A DNA stretch of 64,000 nt from contig NZ_JACWMW010000001.1 in the NCBI RefSeq assembly GCF_014773275.1, positions 496,001 to 560,000 of the forward strand. Direction: 5' to 3'. This stretch comes from Mucilaginibacter rigui. GTDB taxonomy: Bacteria; Bacteroidota; Bacteroidia; Sphingobacteriales; Sphingobacteriaceae. The position numbers and the translations under genes are program-made. Below, piece after piece: positions 43,372 through 51,453 of this stretch (position 1 is the stretch's first letter; every line of letters starts with the position of its first letter). The notes under the pieces are model-generated. The model was not told where the DNA came from. It did not search any database and saw only the letters and a program-made list of their open reading frames with translations.

Positions 43372-44040
43372 ATGGATAAGCCTGAATCTTATTATTTAAA
43401 AATGTTATTTATAGGCATACTAGTGCTATCAGTTAGTTGTAGCCGAAACTTAAGCGGCGTTTATATACTGCCTGGCTTTAGTCCTAACTACTTGGGTTAT
43501 TCTTTCAATAGAGACAGCACCTTTTGTTTAAATTCATGGTCTGATATTGTTGGGAAAGATGAGATTTGTGGTAAGTGGAAAATAAGTAAAGATACGATAC
43601 TGCTCTTCCAAAACCCTGATAAGATAAAAATTGAAAGTAAGCCCGTAGCCACATTTAATGAAAGTAATTCGGATCCGTCAAAAATTAAGATCCTTGTTCA
43701 GGATACGAATAACGAACCGATCCCCGGCGTAAAGCTGGTATTTAATAACAAACCTGAAACATATATAACAGATAAGGATGGCGTATTTGAGACCAGCTAT
43801 TTTAAAGTTGATAAACTGGAAGTTCAATACATAGGTATAGTTAAACATTCGTTCATTCCTAAGGCAAGTTCCAACTCATTTTTTATAAAATTAAATTTTG
43901 ACGGAATAGAATCAGAGAAGTTAAAATTACCTGAGAAATTATTATGGAAAGGAAATACCCTATACGGCTTATGTAGTAATAAAGTAATTTCAGGTTATTC
44001 GTTCCATAAGATCAACAGGAAAGATAACAGGCGGAAATAA
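43372..44040 (+). CDS. lipoprotein with carboxypeptidase-regulatory-like domain
   Basis: 222 residues from the ATG at 43372. The open frame reaches back into the MFS gene on the other strand, and that part is rejected as a start. A hydrophobic segment ends in the lipobox S-V-S-C near residue 24, so it should be lipid-anchored. An N-terminal lipocalin-like part with C-G-K-W-K-I-S (~40-75) is followed by a beta domain with N-N-E-P-I-P-G-V-K-L-V and T-D-K-D-G-V-F-E, typical of CarboxypepD_reg-like folds. It is AT-rich compared with its neighbours. Function unknown. Confidence 0.65.
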   Translation: MDKPESYYLKMLFIGILVLSVSCSRNLSGVYILPGFSPNYLGYSFNRDSTFCLNSWSDIVGKDEICGKWKISKDTILLFQNPDKIKIESKPVATFNESNSDPSKIKILVQDTNNEPIPGVKLVFNNKPETYITDKDGVFETSYFKVDKLEVQYIGIVKHSFIPKASSNSFFIKLNFDGIESEKLKLPEKLLWKGNTLYGLCSNKVISGYSFHKINRKDNRRK

Positions 44041-44072
44041 GTTATTTTAATCTAAATTTCTTACCTTCCCTT

Positions 44073-45359
44073 ATGCTTTTCACCGAGGATTTTTTGCACT
44101 ACATCTGGAAGTTTCGCTTGTTTAACAGGATAAACCTGCGCACAACCGAAGGTGAAGAGCTGGAGGTTTATTCATCGGGATTGCACAACACCCACGCCGG
44201 GCCCGATTTTCAGAACGCACGCATCCGTATTGGCGAAACCACCTGGGCCGGTAATGCCGAATTGCACCTTTCCTCGTCAGACTGGCAACGGCATGGGCAC
44301 ACCACCGATAATGCTTATGATAATGTGATACTGCACGTGGTTTACCGCGATGATGAACCATTGATCGGTACCGATGGCCGCCGTGTTCCCACACTTGAAT
44401 TGAAAGACCGCATCTCGCCCGACTTATACAAGCGTTACCATAACCTGGTATTCGGCAATCAAACCATTATCCCTTGCGAAGGTTCTATTGCCACGGTGGA
44501 TGGCCTCACCATGCAAAACTGGCTGACAAGGATACTGGTAGAGCGCCTGGAAAAACGATCGGAGGCAGTGGTGGCAGCTTTAGAAAATAATCGGGGCGAT
44601 TGGGAAGAAACATTTTATCAATTTTTAGCGGCAAACTTTGGCTTTAAAACCAACGCCCTGCCATTTGAGCTGATGGCAAAATCATTGCCACAAAGCATCC
44701 TGGCCAAGAATAAGAATAATGCTATGCAGATAGAAGCCCTGATCTTCGGTCAGGCAGGCTTTTTAACCGATGACCTGCAGGACGAGTATCCGCGCAGCCT
44801 GAAAAAAGAATACGATTACCTGGCTAAAAAATACAGCTTGCAGCCGATAGAAAACCACCTGTGGAAATTCCTGCGGATGCGGCCACAAAACTTCCCTACC
44901 ATCAGGCTGGCGCAGTTTGCGGCGCTGGTAGTACAATCAAATCACCTGTTCTCGAAAGTGCTTGAGATTCGTGAAGTGAAGGGCCTGCGCGACTTATTTG
45001 CCAACATCAAAGTGAACGAGTACTGGGAAACGCACTACCGCTTTGATAAGGAATCGGCCCCGGCAGGTAAAAGTTTGGGTGCTGGTTCTGTAGATACCAT
45101 ATTGTTAAATACGGTGGTGTTGTTTCTGTTTAGCTATGGCAGGCATATGAAATTGCAGCATTTTGTAAGCCGGGCATTAAAATTACTGGAGAATATACCG
45201 GCAGAACAGAATAATATTACCACAGATTTTGCTAACTTAGGAGTGAATATTAAAACTGCCTTTGAATCGCAAGCTTTGCTGGAGCTAAAAAATAATTATT
45301 GCGATTATAAGAAATGCCTGCAATGCGGCGTTGGTATTAAGATATTAAAACCCAACTGA
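44073..45359 (+). CDS. DUF2851 family protein
   Basis: 428 residues. The DUF2851 pattern opens with F-T-E-D-F-L-H-Y-I-W-K-F-R-L-F and contains S-G-L-H-N-T-H-A-G-P-D-F-Q-N-A-R-I and W-A-G-N-A-E-L-H-L-S-S-S-D-W. It closes with a cysteine pair, C-D-Y-K-K-C-L-Q-C-G-V-G, that could bind metal. The domain is restricted largely to Bacteroidota and has no known function. It resembles nuclease-like folds only distantly, so I make no functional claim. A PspC-like gene begins 1 bp after its stop, a pairing I also associate with other Bacteroidota genomes. Confidence 0.8.
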   Translation: MLFTEDFLHYIWKFRLFNRINLRTTEGEELEVYSSGLHNTHAGPDFQNARIRIGETTWAGNAELHLSSSDWQRHGHTTDNAYDNVILHVVYRDDEPLIGTDGRRVPTLELKDRISPDLYKRYHNLVFGNQTIIPCEGSIATVDGLTMQNWLTRILVERLEKRSEAVVAALENNRGDWEETFYQFLAANFGFKTNALPFELMAKSLPQSILAKNKNNAMQIEALIFGQAGFLTDDLQDEYPRSLKKEYDYLAKKYSLQPIENHLWKFLRMRPQNFPTIRLAQFAALVVQSNHLFSKVLEIREVKGLRDLFANIKVNEYWETHYRFDKESAPAGKSLGAGSVDTILLNTVVLFLFSYGRHMKLQHFVSRALKLLENIPAEQNNITTDFANLGVNIKTAFESQALLELKNNYCDYKKCLQCGVGIKILKPN

Positions 45360-45360
45360 T

Positions 45361-45582
45361 ATGTTACAACGGATCATCACCTTTTTTGAGCGCTACTCCT
45401 TTGGGGTATGTACTTACCTGGGCGAACGTTTTAATATTTCTATCGCCAAGATCAGGTTATTCTTCATCTACTCGTCATTCCTGGCGGTTGGTTTCCCTTT
45501 GATATTCTACTTCTTTGCCGGCATAGTGCTGGATATCCGCAATTTTGTAAAGCGCAAACGCACCCGTGCGTTAGATATGTAA
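45361..45582 (+). CDS. PspC domain membrane protein
   Basis: 73 residues resembling a single PspC domain. It has a short helix with C-T-Y-L-G-E-R-F-N-I-S-I-A-K-I-R-L-F-F-I-Y, then one long hydrophobic span (~28-58, F-P-L-I-F-Y-F-F-A-G-I-V-L), and a basic tail R-K-R-T-R. PspC proteins sit in the inner membrane and take part in phage-shock-type envelope stress sensing in enterobacteria; the role of these minimal forms is unclear. It is coupled to the DUF2851 gene. Confidence 0.75.
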   Translation: MLQRIITFFERYSFGVCTYLGERFNISIAKIRLFFIYSSFLAVGFPLIFYFFAGIVLDIRNFVKRKRTRALDM

Positions 45583-45604
45583 TCCTGTTTATATTTTACA
45601 CACT

Positions 45605-45756
45605 TGTCATCCTGAGCGTAGCGAAGGATCTATTAGCGAACCTCGCTCACGCAAGTTTAACGCAGCATAAATTGTGTGAAAGCATGATGCAAGCTTTCAG
45701 CTTGCGTCAGCTGAAAGCTGACCTCATGCTAGGCACAAACTGAAAGCTTGCGCCAG
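45605..45756. repeat. intergenic repeat block
   Basis: First CTTGTCATCCTGAGCGTAGC and GAAGGATC (45605-45632), a TCATCCTGAGC-type repeat. Then at 45681-45756 are several mirrored copies of AAGCTTTCAGCTTG and CAGCTGAAAGCT flanked by GCATGA/TCATGC, able to form a cruciform-like structure. Noncoding. Confidence 0.55.
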
Positions 45757-45766
45757 TAATTTGTGT

Positions 45767-46684
45767 TTAATCAAACAGCCCTTTATCCTTACCAATAAAC
45801 TGTGGGCGATGTACATTAATATCCAACTTAGCGTTTAGCTTTTCAATCACATAATCGCATAACTCGGGCGAATACCGCTCATCGTGCTGGTGCATAAAAA
45901 ACCAAACGGATTGTAGTCCCTGTTGCTTCCAATCGGCAATACGGTCAACCCATTCATCGCAGCGGGCGTAATCTGTTGGGTGCAGGCTGTTGCCAACAAA
46001 ACGTATAAAGGCATGCGGGGTAGGCAGCATCATGTGTAAGCAATCGCGGCGGCCGGTGGCGTCTGTGAGTATAGATCCGATATTTAATCGCTTAAACAGG
46101 TTGAAAACAGCATTACGGTTTTCAGGTACGGCAAACCAATCTTTGTGGCGCAGCTCAACAAATACGGGTACATCGGTAGGTAACTGTTCCAGGTAGGCGG
46201 TAAGTTCAGGTAAACTTTTGGGCGTAAAGTTATCGCTCAGTTGCAAAAACAGCGGGCCAAGTTTATCGCCAAAGGCCATAATGCCTTCGTAATAACTGGT
46301 GGTCACATCTTCTGCATTTTTTAGCCTGCGGATGTGGCTAATACTTTGCGAAAATTTCGGGCAAAACTTGAACGCCGGGTTAGTATCAGCCTTTTGTTTC
46401 CACTTGCTTATGGTATCCGGGCCGTAAACCTGGTAAAAGGTGGCGTTTAGTTCGATGCAGTTAAAATGCTTTACGTACTCATCCAAAAAGTTTGCGTCCT
46501 TGGTTTTTGGTGGATAGATCTTGCCCACCCATTCCTTACGGCCCCATTTGGCGCAGCCTACGTGTACCTGTAACGGCTGGCTTTTATCGGCTGCAGCTAA
46601 TGTTTGAGTAGTAAATGCCGGGTCGGGCGGCAGGGTGAAATCTACAAAGGGCAGTTCCTCGTCGGTTACGCGGCCAAATTCCAT
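45767..46684 (-). CDS. DUF72 family protein
   Basis: 305 residues of the YecE/DUF72 TIM-barrel-like family. It has V-H-V-G-C-A-K-W-G-R-K-E-W at the first strand, H-F-N-C-I-E-L-N-A-T-F-Y, F-K-F-C-P-K-F, V-F-V-E-L-R-H-K-D-W-F near the middle, and a final V-W-F-F-M-H-Q-H-D-E region. An endonuclease-IV-like barrel has been proposed for the family. The reaction is unknown. It is preceded on its strand by the terminator of the SDR gene, so it is transcribed alone. Confidence 0.85.
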   Translation of the reverse strand: MEFGRVTDEELPFVDFTLPPDPAFTTQTLAAADKSQPLQVHVGCAKWGRKEWVGKIYPPKTKDANFLDEYVKHFNCIELNATFYQVYGPDTISKWKQKADTNPAFKFCPKFSQSISHIRRLKNAEDVTTSYYEGIMAFGDKLGPLFLQLSDNFTPKSLPELTAYLEQLPTDVPVFVELRHKDWFAVPENRNAVFNLFKRLNIGSILTDATGRRDCLHMMLPTPHAFIRFVGNSLHPTDYARCDEWVDRIADWKQQGLQSVWFFMHQHDERYSPELCDYVIEKLNAKLDINVHRPQFIGKDKGLFD

Positions 46685-46730
46685 AGTTATCGTATTGCTT
46701 TATGCCGAAGATACAGGGATTGCACCAACA

Positions 46731-46766
46731 AAAAAAGGGAATGGCATTAATGCTATTCCCTTTTTT
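46731..46766 (-). terminator. Rho-independent terminator after the SDR gene
   Basis: AAAAAAGGGAAT and ATTCCCTTTTTT pair, and the stem continues through GCATTAATGC with one mismatch. It lies past the stop of the minus-strand SDR gene and before the DUF72 gene. Confidence 0.8.
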
Positions 46767-46819
46767 GCGATGAATTGATAGGCAAGCATGCACTACTCAC
46801 CCAATCAACTATCCTCCAA

Positions 46820-47581
46820 TTATAAAAACATCCCGCCTGATGCTTCAATGCGCTGCGCATTTATCCACCGGGCGTCTTCGGTACATAAAAATGCGATCAC
46901 ACCACCAATATCATCCGGCTGTCCGGGGCGGCCAAGCGCAGTTATTGATGAAATAAACTCGTGCATTTTTGGGTGACTCTCAAACGCCCGCTTAGTAAAA
47001 TCAGTTTCGATAATGCCCGGAGCTACCAAATTTGCAGCAATACCACGGCTACCCAGCTCTTTAGCCAGGTATTTGGTAAACACCTCAATGGCGCCTTTCA
47101 TGGATGCATAAGCTGCGTAACCCGGTGTAGCAAAGCGGGTAAGCCCTGTTGATAGGTTAATGATACGGCCACCATCGGCAATGGTATCTAAAAGTGTTTG
47201 GGTTAAAAAGTAAACGCCTTTAAAGTGAACGTTAAACAGATTGTCGAAATCCTCCTCGGTGGTTTTGGCAAACGGCGATGCGGCATCAATACCGGCATTG
47301 TTTATCAGAAAATCGAAAGTGTCCCTATTCCATTTTTGTTGCAGGGTAGTGGTTAGCTCCTTTTTAAATACATCAAAGGTTTTTATTTTTGAAGTATCTA
47401 ATTGCAAGGCGGCAGCTTTTAATCCCTGCGCTTCAATTTCTTTTACAACCTCGTCGGCTTCTTCTTTTTTACTACGGTAGGTGATGATCACATCATTACC
47501 ATTTTTGGCCAGTTTTAAAGCAGTATTTTTACCAAGACCCCTGCTTCCGCCTGATATTAATGCTATTTTGTTTGTGCTCAT
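46820..47581 (-). CDS. short-chain dehydrogenase/reductase
   Basis: 253 residues of the classical SDR fold. The cofactor loop reads I-S-G-G-S-R-G-L-G-K-N, and N-N-A-G-I-D follows at strand 4. The catalytic Ser is in I-I-N-L-S-T-G, with Y-A-S-M-K as the Tyr/Lys pair. An Arg after the second strand (T-Y-R-S-K) favours NADP(H). It resembles FabG-like 3-oxoacyl reductases, but members act on many alcohols. The single gene has its own terminator downstream. Confidence 0.88.
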   Translation of the reverse strand: MSTNKIALISGGSRGLGKNTALKLAKNGNDVIITYRSKKEEADEVVKEIEAQGLKAAALQLDTSKIKTFDVFKKELTTTLQQKWNRDTFDFLINNAGIDAASPFAKTTEEDFDNLFNVHFKGVYFLTQTLLDTIADGGRIINLSTGLTRFATPGYAAYASMKGAIEVFTKYLAKELGSRGIAANLVAPGIIETDFTKRAFESHPKMHEFISSITALGRPGQPDDIGGVIAFLCTEDARWINAQRIEASGGMFL

Positions 47582-47691
47582 TTTGTTATGTGTTTAATAC
47601 ATTACAAAGTTGCACGTAAAACGTTGTTGAAAAATGGTGACAGTTACAGGTTAAATGGTGAACAGTACAGTATTTTTAATGTGGCTGGTGC

Positions 47692-47788
47692 TTTTTACCA
47701 CAGAGAATACAAAGAGAAAAGCACAAAGTTCACAGAGGTCTGTCTCAGCGGTCTCTGTGCAAACCTCTGCTAACCCTGTGGTTAAAAT
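47692..47788. repeat. CACAGAG-type intergenic repeat
   Basis: TTTTTACCACAGAGAATACA and AAGTTCACAGAGGTCTGT on the left face GGTCTCTGTGCAAACCTCTG and CCCTGTGGTTAAA on the right, giving an inverted arrangement. Same type as at 25103, 35862 and 62945. Confidence 0.55.
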
Positions 47789-47793
47789 ATTTA

Positions 47794-48183
47794 TTAATGC
47801 AACGCTTCCTCAAACACCCGTTCCTTATATTCCTTGGGTGTAACCCCTTCAAAGCGTTTAAAAAACTTGGTGAAGTTGGATGCATCAAACGTAAGCTTAA
47901 AGGCCACTTGTTTTATGGGGATGTTTTGCTGCAGCATGTCTTTAGCCAGTAGCATTATTTTCTCCTCGAAATAAAAACAGGGCGATTTACCCGTGGTTTG
48001 CTTAATGGTATTGGTTAAATGGGTAGGATGGATGTGCAAAATGCCTGCAATATCGCGGATCTCGAACATTTCGGTAACGCGCTCCTGCATCACATCATCC
48101 AGGTGTTTATCAACTTCTTTCATGAAATTGGCAAAGATCTCGTGCCTGCGGGTAAATATTTTTTTGGGTATGGGGGTTGGCAT
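47794..48183 (-). CDS. AraC-type helix-turn-helix protein without sensor domain
   Basis: 129 residues. After a short helical N-terminus comes a complete AraC DNA-binding domain with two helix-turn-helix units (I-R-D-I-A-G-I-L-H-I-H-P-T-H-L-T-N-T-I, and I-K-Q-V-A-F-K-L-T-F-D-A-S-N-F-T-K-F-F-K) and the ending G-V-T-P-K-E-Y-K. There is no ligand-binding half, as in the short SoxS/MarA-like regulators. It is 5 bp downstream of two unknown small genes and in a run with the amidase gene, which may be its target. Confidence 0.85.
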   Translation of the reverse strand: MPTPIPKKIFTRRHEIFANFMKEVDKHLDDVMQERVTEMFEIRDIAGILHIHPTHLTNTIKQTTGKSPCFYFEEKIMLLAKDMLQQNIPIKQVAFKLTFDASNFTKFFKRFEGVTPKEYKERVFEEALH

Positions 48184-48188
48184 TGCTA

Positions 48189-48515
48189 TTACAAAGATAG
48201 TGTAACATTATATTCTAAGTACTCATTTTCTTTATCCCACTTATCACGGATCAAAAGCATATCATTTTTAATTGCCAATTTTCGGTTGTAACATTCATTA
48301 AAGATGTTGTATTCCTCGCGTTCCCGGTTTGAACCTTCTTTTATTTCTTTAATTAGGTTATCAGGTAAGTTGGCAAATAATCCACCCGGACCAGAATTTA
48401 TCTTTTGGTTAACCAAGCGATCATTGTAATACTGCAAATGATGTTCAATAGTCATGCTCCCCCAATAATATATATCAATTAAAGGCTTTGCAGTTTCTAT
48501 TAGCATATAATCCAT
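48189..48515 (-). CDS. uncharacterised protein, 108 aa
   Basis: A soluble, helical and charged protein with T-I-E-H-H-L-Q-Y-Y-N-D-R-L and E-G-S-N-R-E-R-E-E-Y-N. No family recognised. Its first base overlaps the last base of the stop of the 74-residue gene before it (TAATG-type junction), so the two are translationally coupled. Codon use is more AT-rich than in the amidase gene. It might be one half of a two-component cassette, but the sequence gives no proof. Confidence 0.55.
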   Translation of the reverse strand: MDYMLIETAKPLIDIYYWGSMTIEHHLQYYNDRLVNQKINSGPGGLFANLPDNLIKEIKEGSNREREEYNIFNECYNRKLAIKNDMLLIRDKWDKENEYLEYNVTLSL

Positions 48516-48739
48516 TAAGCCATATGAAATATACTTATCAGTATTTCGCGAATATCCTCTTCAGATATTTTAATATAACCCATTTTATCACTAAGGAATG
48601 GGTAAATATTAATATTGTTCTTTTGGTTGGCACGAGTTTTTATTCCTACCATTATATTTTCATGCTCAATCGGTCGGTTTTCCTTATCTCTAAGCTGAAT
48701 TTGAATTGTTTTTGGTATGAATAAGGTTTGATTTAACAT
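48515..48739 (-). CDS. uncharacterised protein, 74 aa
   Basis: A short protein that reads like one compact beta-rich domain: I-P-K-T-I-Q-I-Q-L-R-D-K-E-N-R-P-I, then N-I-M-V-G-I-K-T-R, and a conserved-looking Y-P-F-L-S-D-K-M-G-Y-I-K-I. The D-K-E-N-R-P-I stretch recalls a carboxypeptidase-regulatory or transthyretin-like strand pair. It starts 2 bp after the amidase stop and overlaps the next gene by 1 bp. No function is known. Confidence 0.55.
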   Translation of the reverse strand: MLNQTLFIPKTIQIQLRDKENRPIEHENIMVGIKTRANQKNNINIYPFLSDKMGYIKISEEDIREILISIFHMA

Positions 48740-48741
48740 AA

Positions 48742-50355
48742 CTACGCAAATAAATTAGCCTTAAAATTTGGCGCAACCCTTTTCTTTGAAGCCTGTTCAT
48801 AAGCATAGGCCAAACTTATCAGTTTGCCTTCTTCCCAGGCGGTTCCTACAAAGGAAATGCCCATAGGCAGGTCATGCCAGGAGCCCATCGGTACCGTAAT
48901 ATGCGGGTATCCGGCCATGGCTGCCGGCCCGGAAAAAGAAAAGCCATTGTCATAGTCGCCATTGATCAGATCTATACAAACCGCGAAACCGTTGGTAGGT
49001 GCAATTAAGGCGTCAAGTTTGTTTTCTTTGAGTAAGCCATCAATTCCCTGCCTGCTAAGTGTAGTTATTTTGGCCAAAGCCTCTACATACTCCTTACTGT
49101 TCAGGTCACCCTTGGTTTGTGCGAGTTCTAATGTATCCTGTTTAAAAAATGGCATAGCTTTTTCCTCATGCTGTTTATTAAAGGCAATAACATCTGCCAG
49201 TGTTTTAACTTTTGAGTTGGCCTTACTTAAGTAGCGGTTAAGGCCATCTTTAAACTCATATAGCAGCACTTTAAATTCTGCATTACCTATTGGATTTAAG
49301 CGGGTATCCAGGTCAACTTCAACAATCTCAGCGCCTTGCTTTTTGAGTATAGCAATGGCATTATCCAATAACTTTTTGGTGGCGGAGGGTAGATTGTCTA
49401 ATTTTTCTAAACCAAGCCGTTTGCCTTTTAGTCCGTCAACGTTTAGGTATTTGGTATAATCTTTTTCGGGTTTGCTTTTAAGCGTTGCATCGTCGGCCGT
49501 ATCTGTGCCAGCTAATGCGCCAAGTAATATAGCGGCATCTTTAACGGTGCGTGCCATTGGCCCGGCGGTATCCTGTGTTTTTGATATGGGGATAATGCCG
49601 CTGCGGCTCCATAGCCCTACGGTTGGTTTAATACCCACCAGGCCATTTACAGATGCCGGCGAAACAATAGAGCCATTGGTTTCGGTGCCAATGGCTATAG
49701 CGCATAAATTAGCTGCAGCGGCTGCACCCGATCCCGCGCTCGATCCACTTGGGTTCCTGTCCAGCACATAGGGGCATTTGGTTTGCAGCCCACGGCTGCT
49801 CCACCCGCTTGTTGAATGTTCAGAACGGAAGTTTGCCCACTCGCTTAAGTTGGTTTTGCCTAAAATTACGGCACCTGCCTGGCGTAGCTTGTGCACAATA
49901 AAGGCATCTTGCTTGGCAAAATTATCGCTCAAAGCCAGCGAGCCCGCTGTGGTATGCATATTATCGCCGGTATCAATATTATCTTTTATTAACACTGGGA
50001 TGCCATGCAACGGGCCGCGCAATCTTTTCGCTTTGCGTTCCTTATCCATATTGTCGGCCATATCCAGTGCGTTTTTATTTAATTCAATAACTGCGCTTAG
50101 TTTTGGGCCGTTTTTATCAATAGCTTCAATCCGTTTTAAATACAATTCTGTAATAGAGCGGGAGGTGTGTGTGCCTGCTTCCATTTTCTTTTGTAAGTCG
50201 GCAATGGTAGCTTCGTTCAGTTCAAAATCATCCGTAAAACTGTTGTTACCTGCGGTTTTGGTATCGGCAGATGACTGCTTGCATGATGCTGTTACCAATG
50301 TGGTTAAGCTTAAACCGGCTAATGAACCTGTTTTTAAGAAGTTTCTACGTTGCAT
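48742..50355 (-). CDS. amidase signature family enzyme, exported
   Basis: 537 residues. The N-terminus has a Tat-like Q-R-R-N-F-L-K followed by a hydrophobic stretch and a lipobox-like T-A-S-C at ~22-25. The amidase Ser-cisSer-Lys triad can be placed at K124 (V-L-I-K-D-N-I), S205 (P-S-G-S-S-A-G-S-G) and S229 (G-T-E-T-N-G-S-I-V-S-P-A). It hydrolyses an amide outside the cytoplasm, perhaps of a peptide or aryl compound. Two unknown small genes and an AraC-type gene follow within a few bp and probably share its transcript. Confidence 0.88.
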   Translation of the reverse strand: MQRRNFLKTGSLAGLSLTTLVTASCKQSSADTKTAGNNSFTDDFELNEATIADLQKKMEAGTHTSRSITELYLKRIEAIDKNGPKLSAVIELNKNALDMADNMDKERKAKRLRGPLHGIPVLIKDNIDTGDNMHTTAGSLALSDNFAKQDAFIVHKLRQAGAVILGKTNLSEWANFRSEHSTSGWSSRGLQTKCPYVLDRNPSGSSAGSGAAAAANLCAIAIGTETNGSIVSPASVNGLVGIKPTVGLWSRSGIIPISKTQDTAGPMARTVKDAAILLGALAGTDTADDATLKSKPEKDYTKYLNVDGLKGKRLGLEKLDNLPSATKKLLDNAIAILKKQGAEIVEVDLDTRLNPIGNAEFKVLLYEFKDGLNRYLSKANSKVKTLADVIAFNKQHEEKAMPFFKQDTLELAQTKGDLNSKEYVEALAKITTLSRQGIDGLLKENKLDALIAPTNGFAVCIDLINGDYDNGFSFSGPAAMAGYPHITVPMGSWHDLPMGISFVGTAWEEGKLISLAYAYEQASKKRVAPNFKANLFA

Positions 50356-50403
50356 ATTGGGCTGATTTGAATTTTATACCAATTTATAAAATAATCAGCG
50401 TGT

Positions 50404-50928
50404 TTAGTGTTGATCAGGAAAGAACATGGGTTTGCCCGGTGTAGGGATTACCAGTTCATCATTATAATTAGGCAGCAGTTTGTGTAAAACCTCAGCAGGC
50501 ATTTTACCAACATCCATAAATGTCCAGCTTTTGCCCTTGTCGTTACTAATGGCCAGCAAATATGATCGGGTAACATAACGGCCGGTAAACATTTTAAGGA
50601 AAAGTGTTTCGGGGAGCAAACAATGGATCTGATTGCCTGCCTTTATAAATGGGCCTGGTGAGCCAACCGAACCCTCGAACTTCATAACCCCTTGCTTTTG
50701 TAATGATTCTATCCGTTCTACTATCAGCTTTTGCATAGAATCCCGCCCGCCCGATAGTTCTACCAGTTTTGGGTAAGTAAGGTCGATAACCAGTTTATGA
50801 TCGCTGTTAAATGTAGCGTTTGCAAAGCGATTGGCAAGCTTTTTTAATGCAGTGGTATCCTGCGCAAAAGTTGTGTAGGGGATGGCTATAAACAGCAGAA
50901 GGTATTTAAATTTCTTTAGAACGGACAT
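50404..50928 (-). CDS. secreted protein, tandem paralogue A
   Basis: 174 residues with a signal peptide (cleavage near T-F-A-Q at ~22). The mature part shares its order of motifs with the next gene upstream: A-N-A-T-F-N-S-D-H-K, L-T-Y-P-K, a helix, I-H-C-L-L-P-E, then L-L-A-I-S-N-D-K-G-K-S-W-T-F-M-D. It may have an NTF2-like or lipocalin-like core, but I do not recognise a named family. Position downstream of its paralogue and the NPP gene suggests one transcript of secreted proteins. Confidence 0.65.
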   Translation of the reverse strand: MSVLKKFKYLLLFIAIPYTTFAQDTTALKKLANRFANATFNSDHKLVIDLTYPKLVELSGGRDSMQKLIVERIESLQKQGVMKFEGSVGSPGPFIKAGNQIHCLLPETLFLKMFTGRYVTRSYLLAISNDKGKSWTFMDVGKMPAEVLHKLLPNYNDELVIPTPGKPMFFPDQH

Positions 50929-50942
50929 TCGTAAATTAAGTG

Positions 50943-51446
50943 TTATAACATTACAGGTGGTGCCGGTTTTGGAATAATAAGGTTGCTGTTAAAATTAGGG
51001 AACAACTGTTTAACAGAATTAATGGTGCCCTGGTTCATATCCAGAAAGCTCCAGTTTTTGCCGCCATCATTACTTATCGCAAGCAAATTACTGCTGGCAG
51101 CCATGCGCCCCCTGGCGGTTTTCATAATAATTTGCTCCGGAACAAGGCAATGGATCTCGGTGCCGGCTTTATAGAATTTACCCGGCTGGCCTATGGTTAC
51201 TTTCTCAAAAGCAAAACCTTGCGCTTTCATTTGATTGATACCGCTGCTCATTGCCTGAAGCATTTTTTCTTTACCACCACCAATGTTTACAGCTTTGGGG
51301 TAAGTATGTGCAATAACGGTCTTAAAATCGCTGTTAAGCAATGCTTTGGCAACAACATCGGCCTGGCGTTTAACCACAGTGGGGTCCTGCGCAAAAATAG
51401 TTGCCGGAAGGATAAGTAAAAGGGCGATCTTAAGGGCTAATTTCAT
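50943..51446 (-). CDS. secreted protein, tandem paralogue B
   Basis: 167 residues from the ATG at 51444-51446, which gives a clean signal peptide (M-K-L-A-L-K-I, cleavage near I-F-A-Q). The longer TTG-started frame to 51503 runs into the NPP gene and is rejected. It shares L-N-S-D-F-K, H-T-Y-P-K, T-E-I-H-C-L-V-P-E and N-L-L-A-I-S-N-D-G-G-K-N-W-S-F-L-D-M with paralogue A 14 bp downstream. It begins 7 bp after the stop of the NPP gene, so the three are probably coexpressed. Confidence 0.65.
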   Translation of the reverse strand: MKLALKIALLLILPATIFAQDPTVVKRQADVVAKALLNSDFKTVIAHTYPKAVNIGGGKEKMLQAMSSGINQMKAQGFAFEKVTIGQPGKFYKAGTEIHCLVPEQIIMKTARGRMAASSNLLAISNDGGKNWSFLDMNQGTINSVKQLFPNFNSNLIIPKPAPPVML

Positions 51447-51453
51447 TTCTTTT

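Noticed and set aside
45681..45756. CRISPR-like repeat cluster
   Set aside because: The mirrored AAGCTTTCAGC units have no regular spacers and no cas genes nearby. It is an intergenic palindromic repeat.
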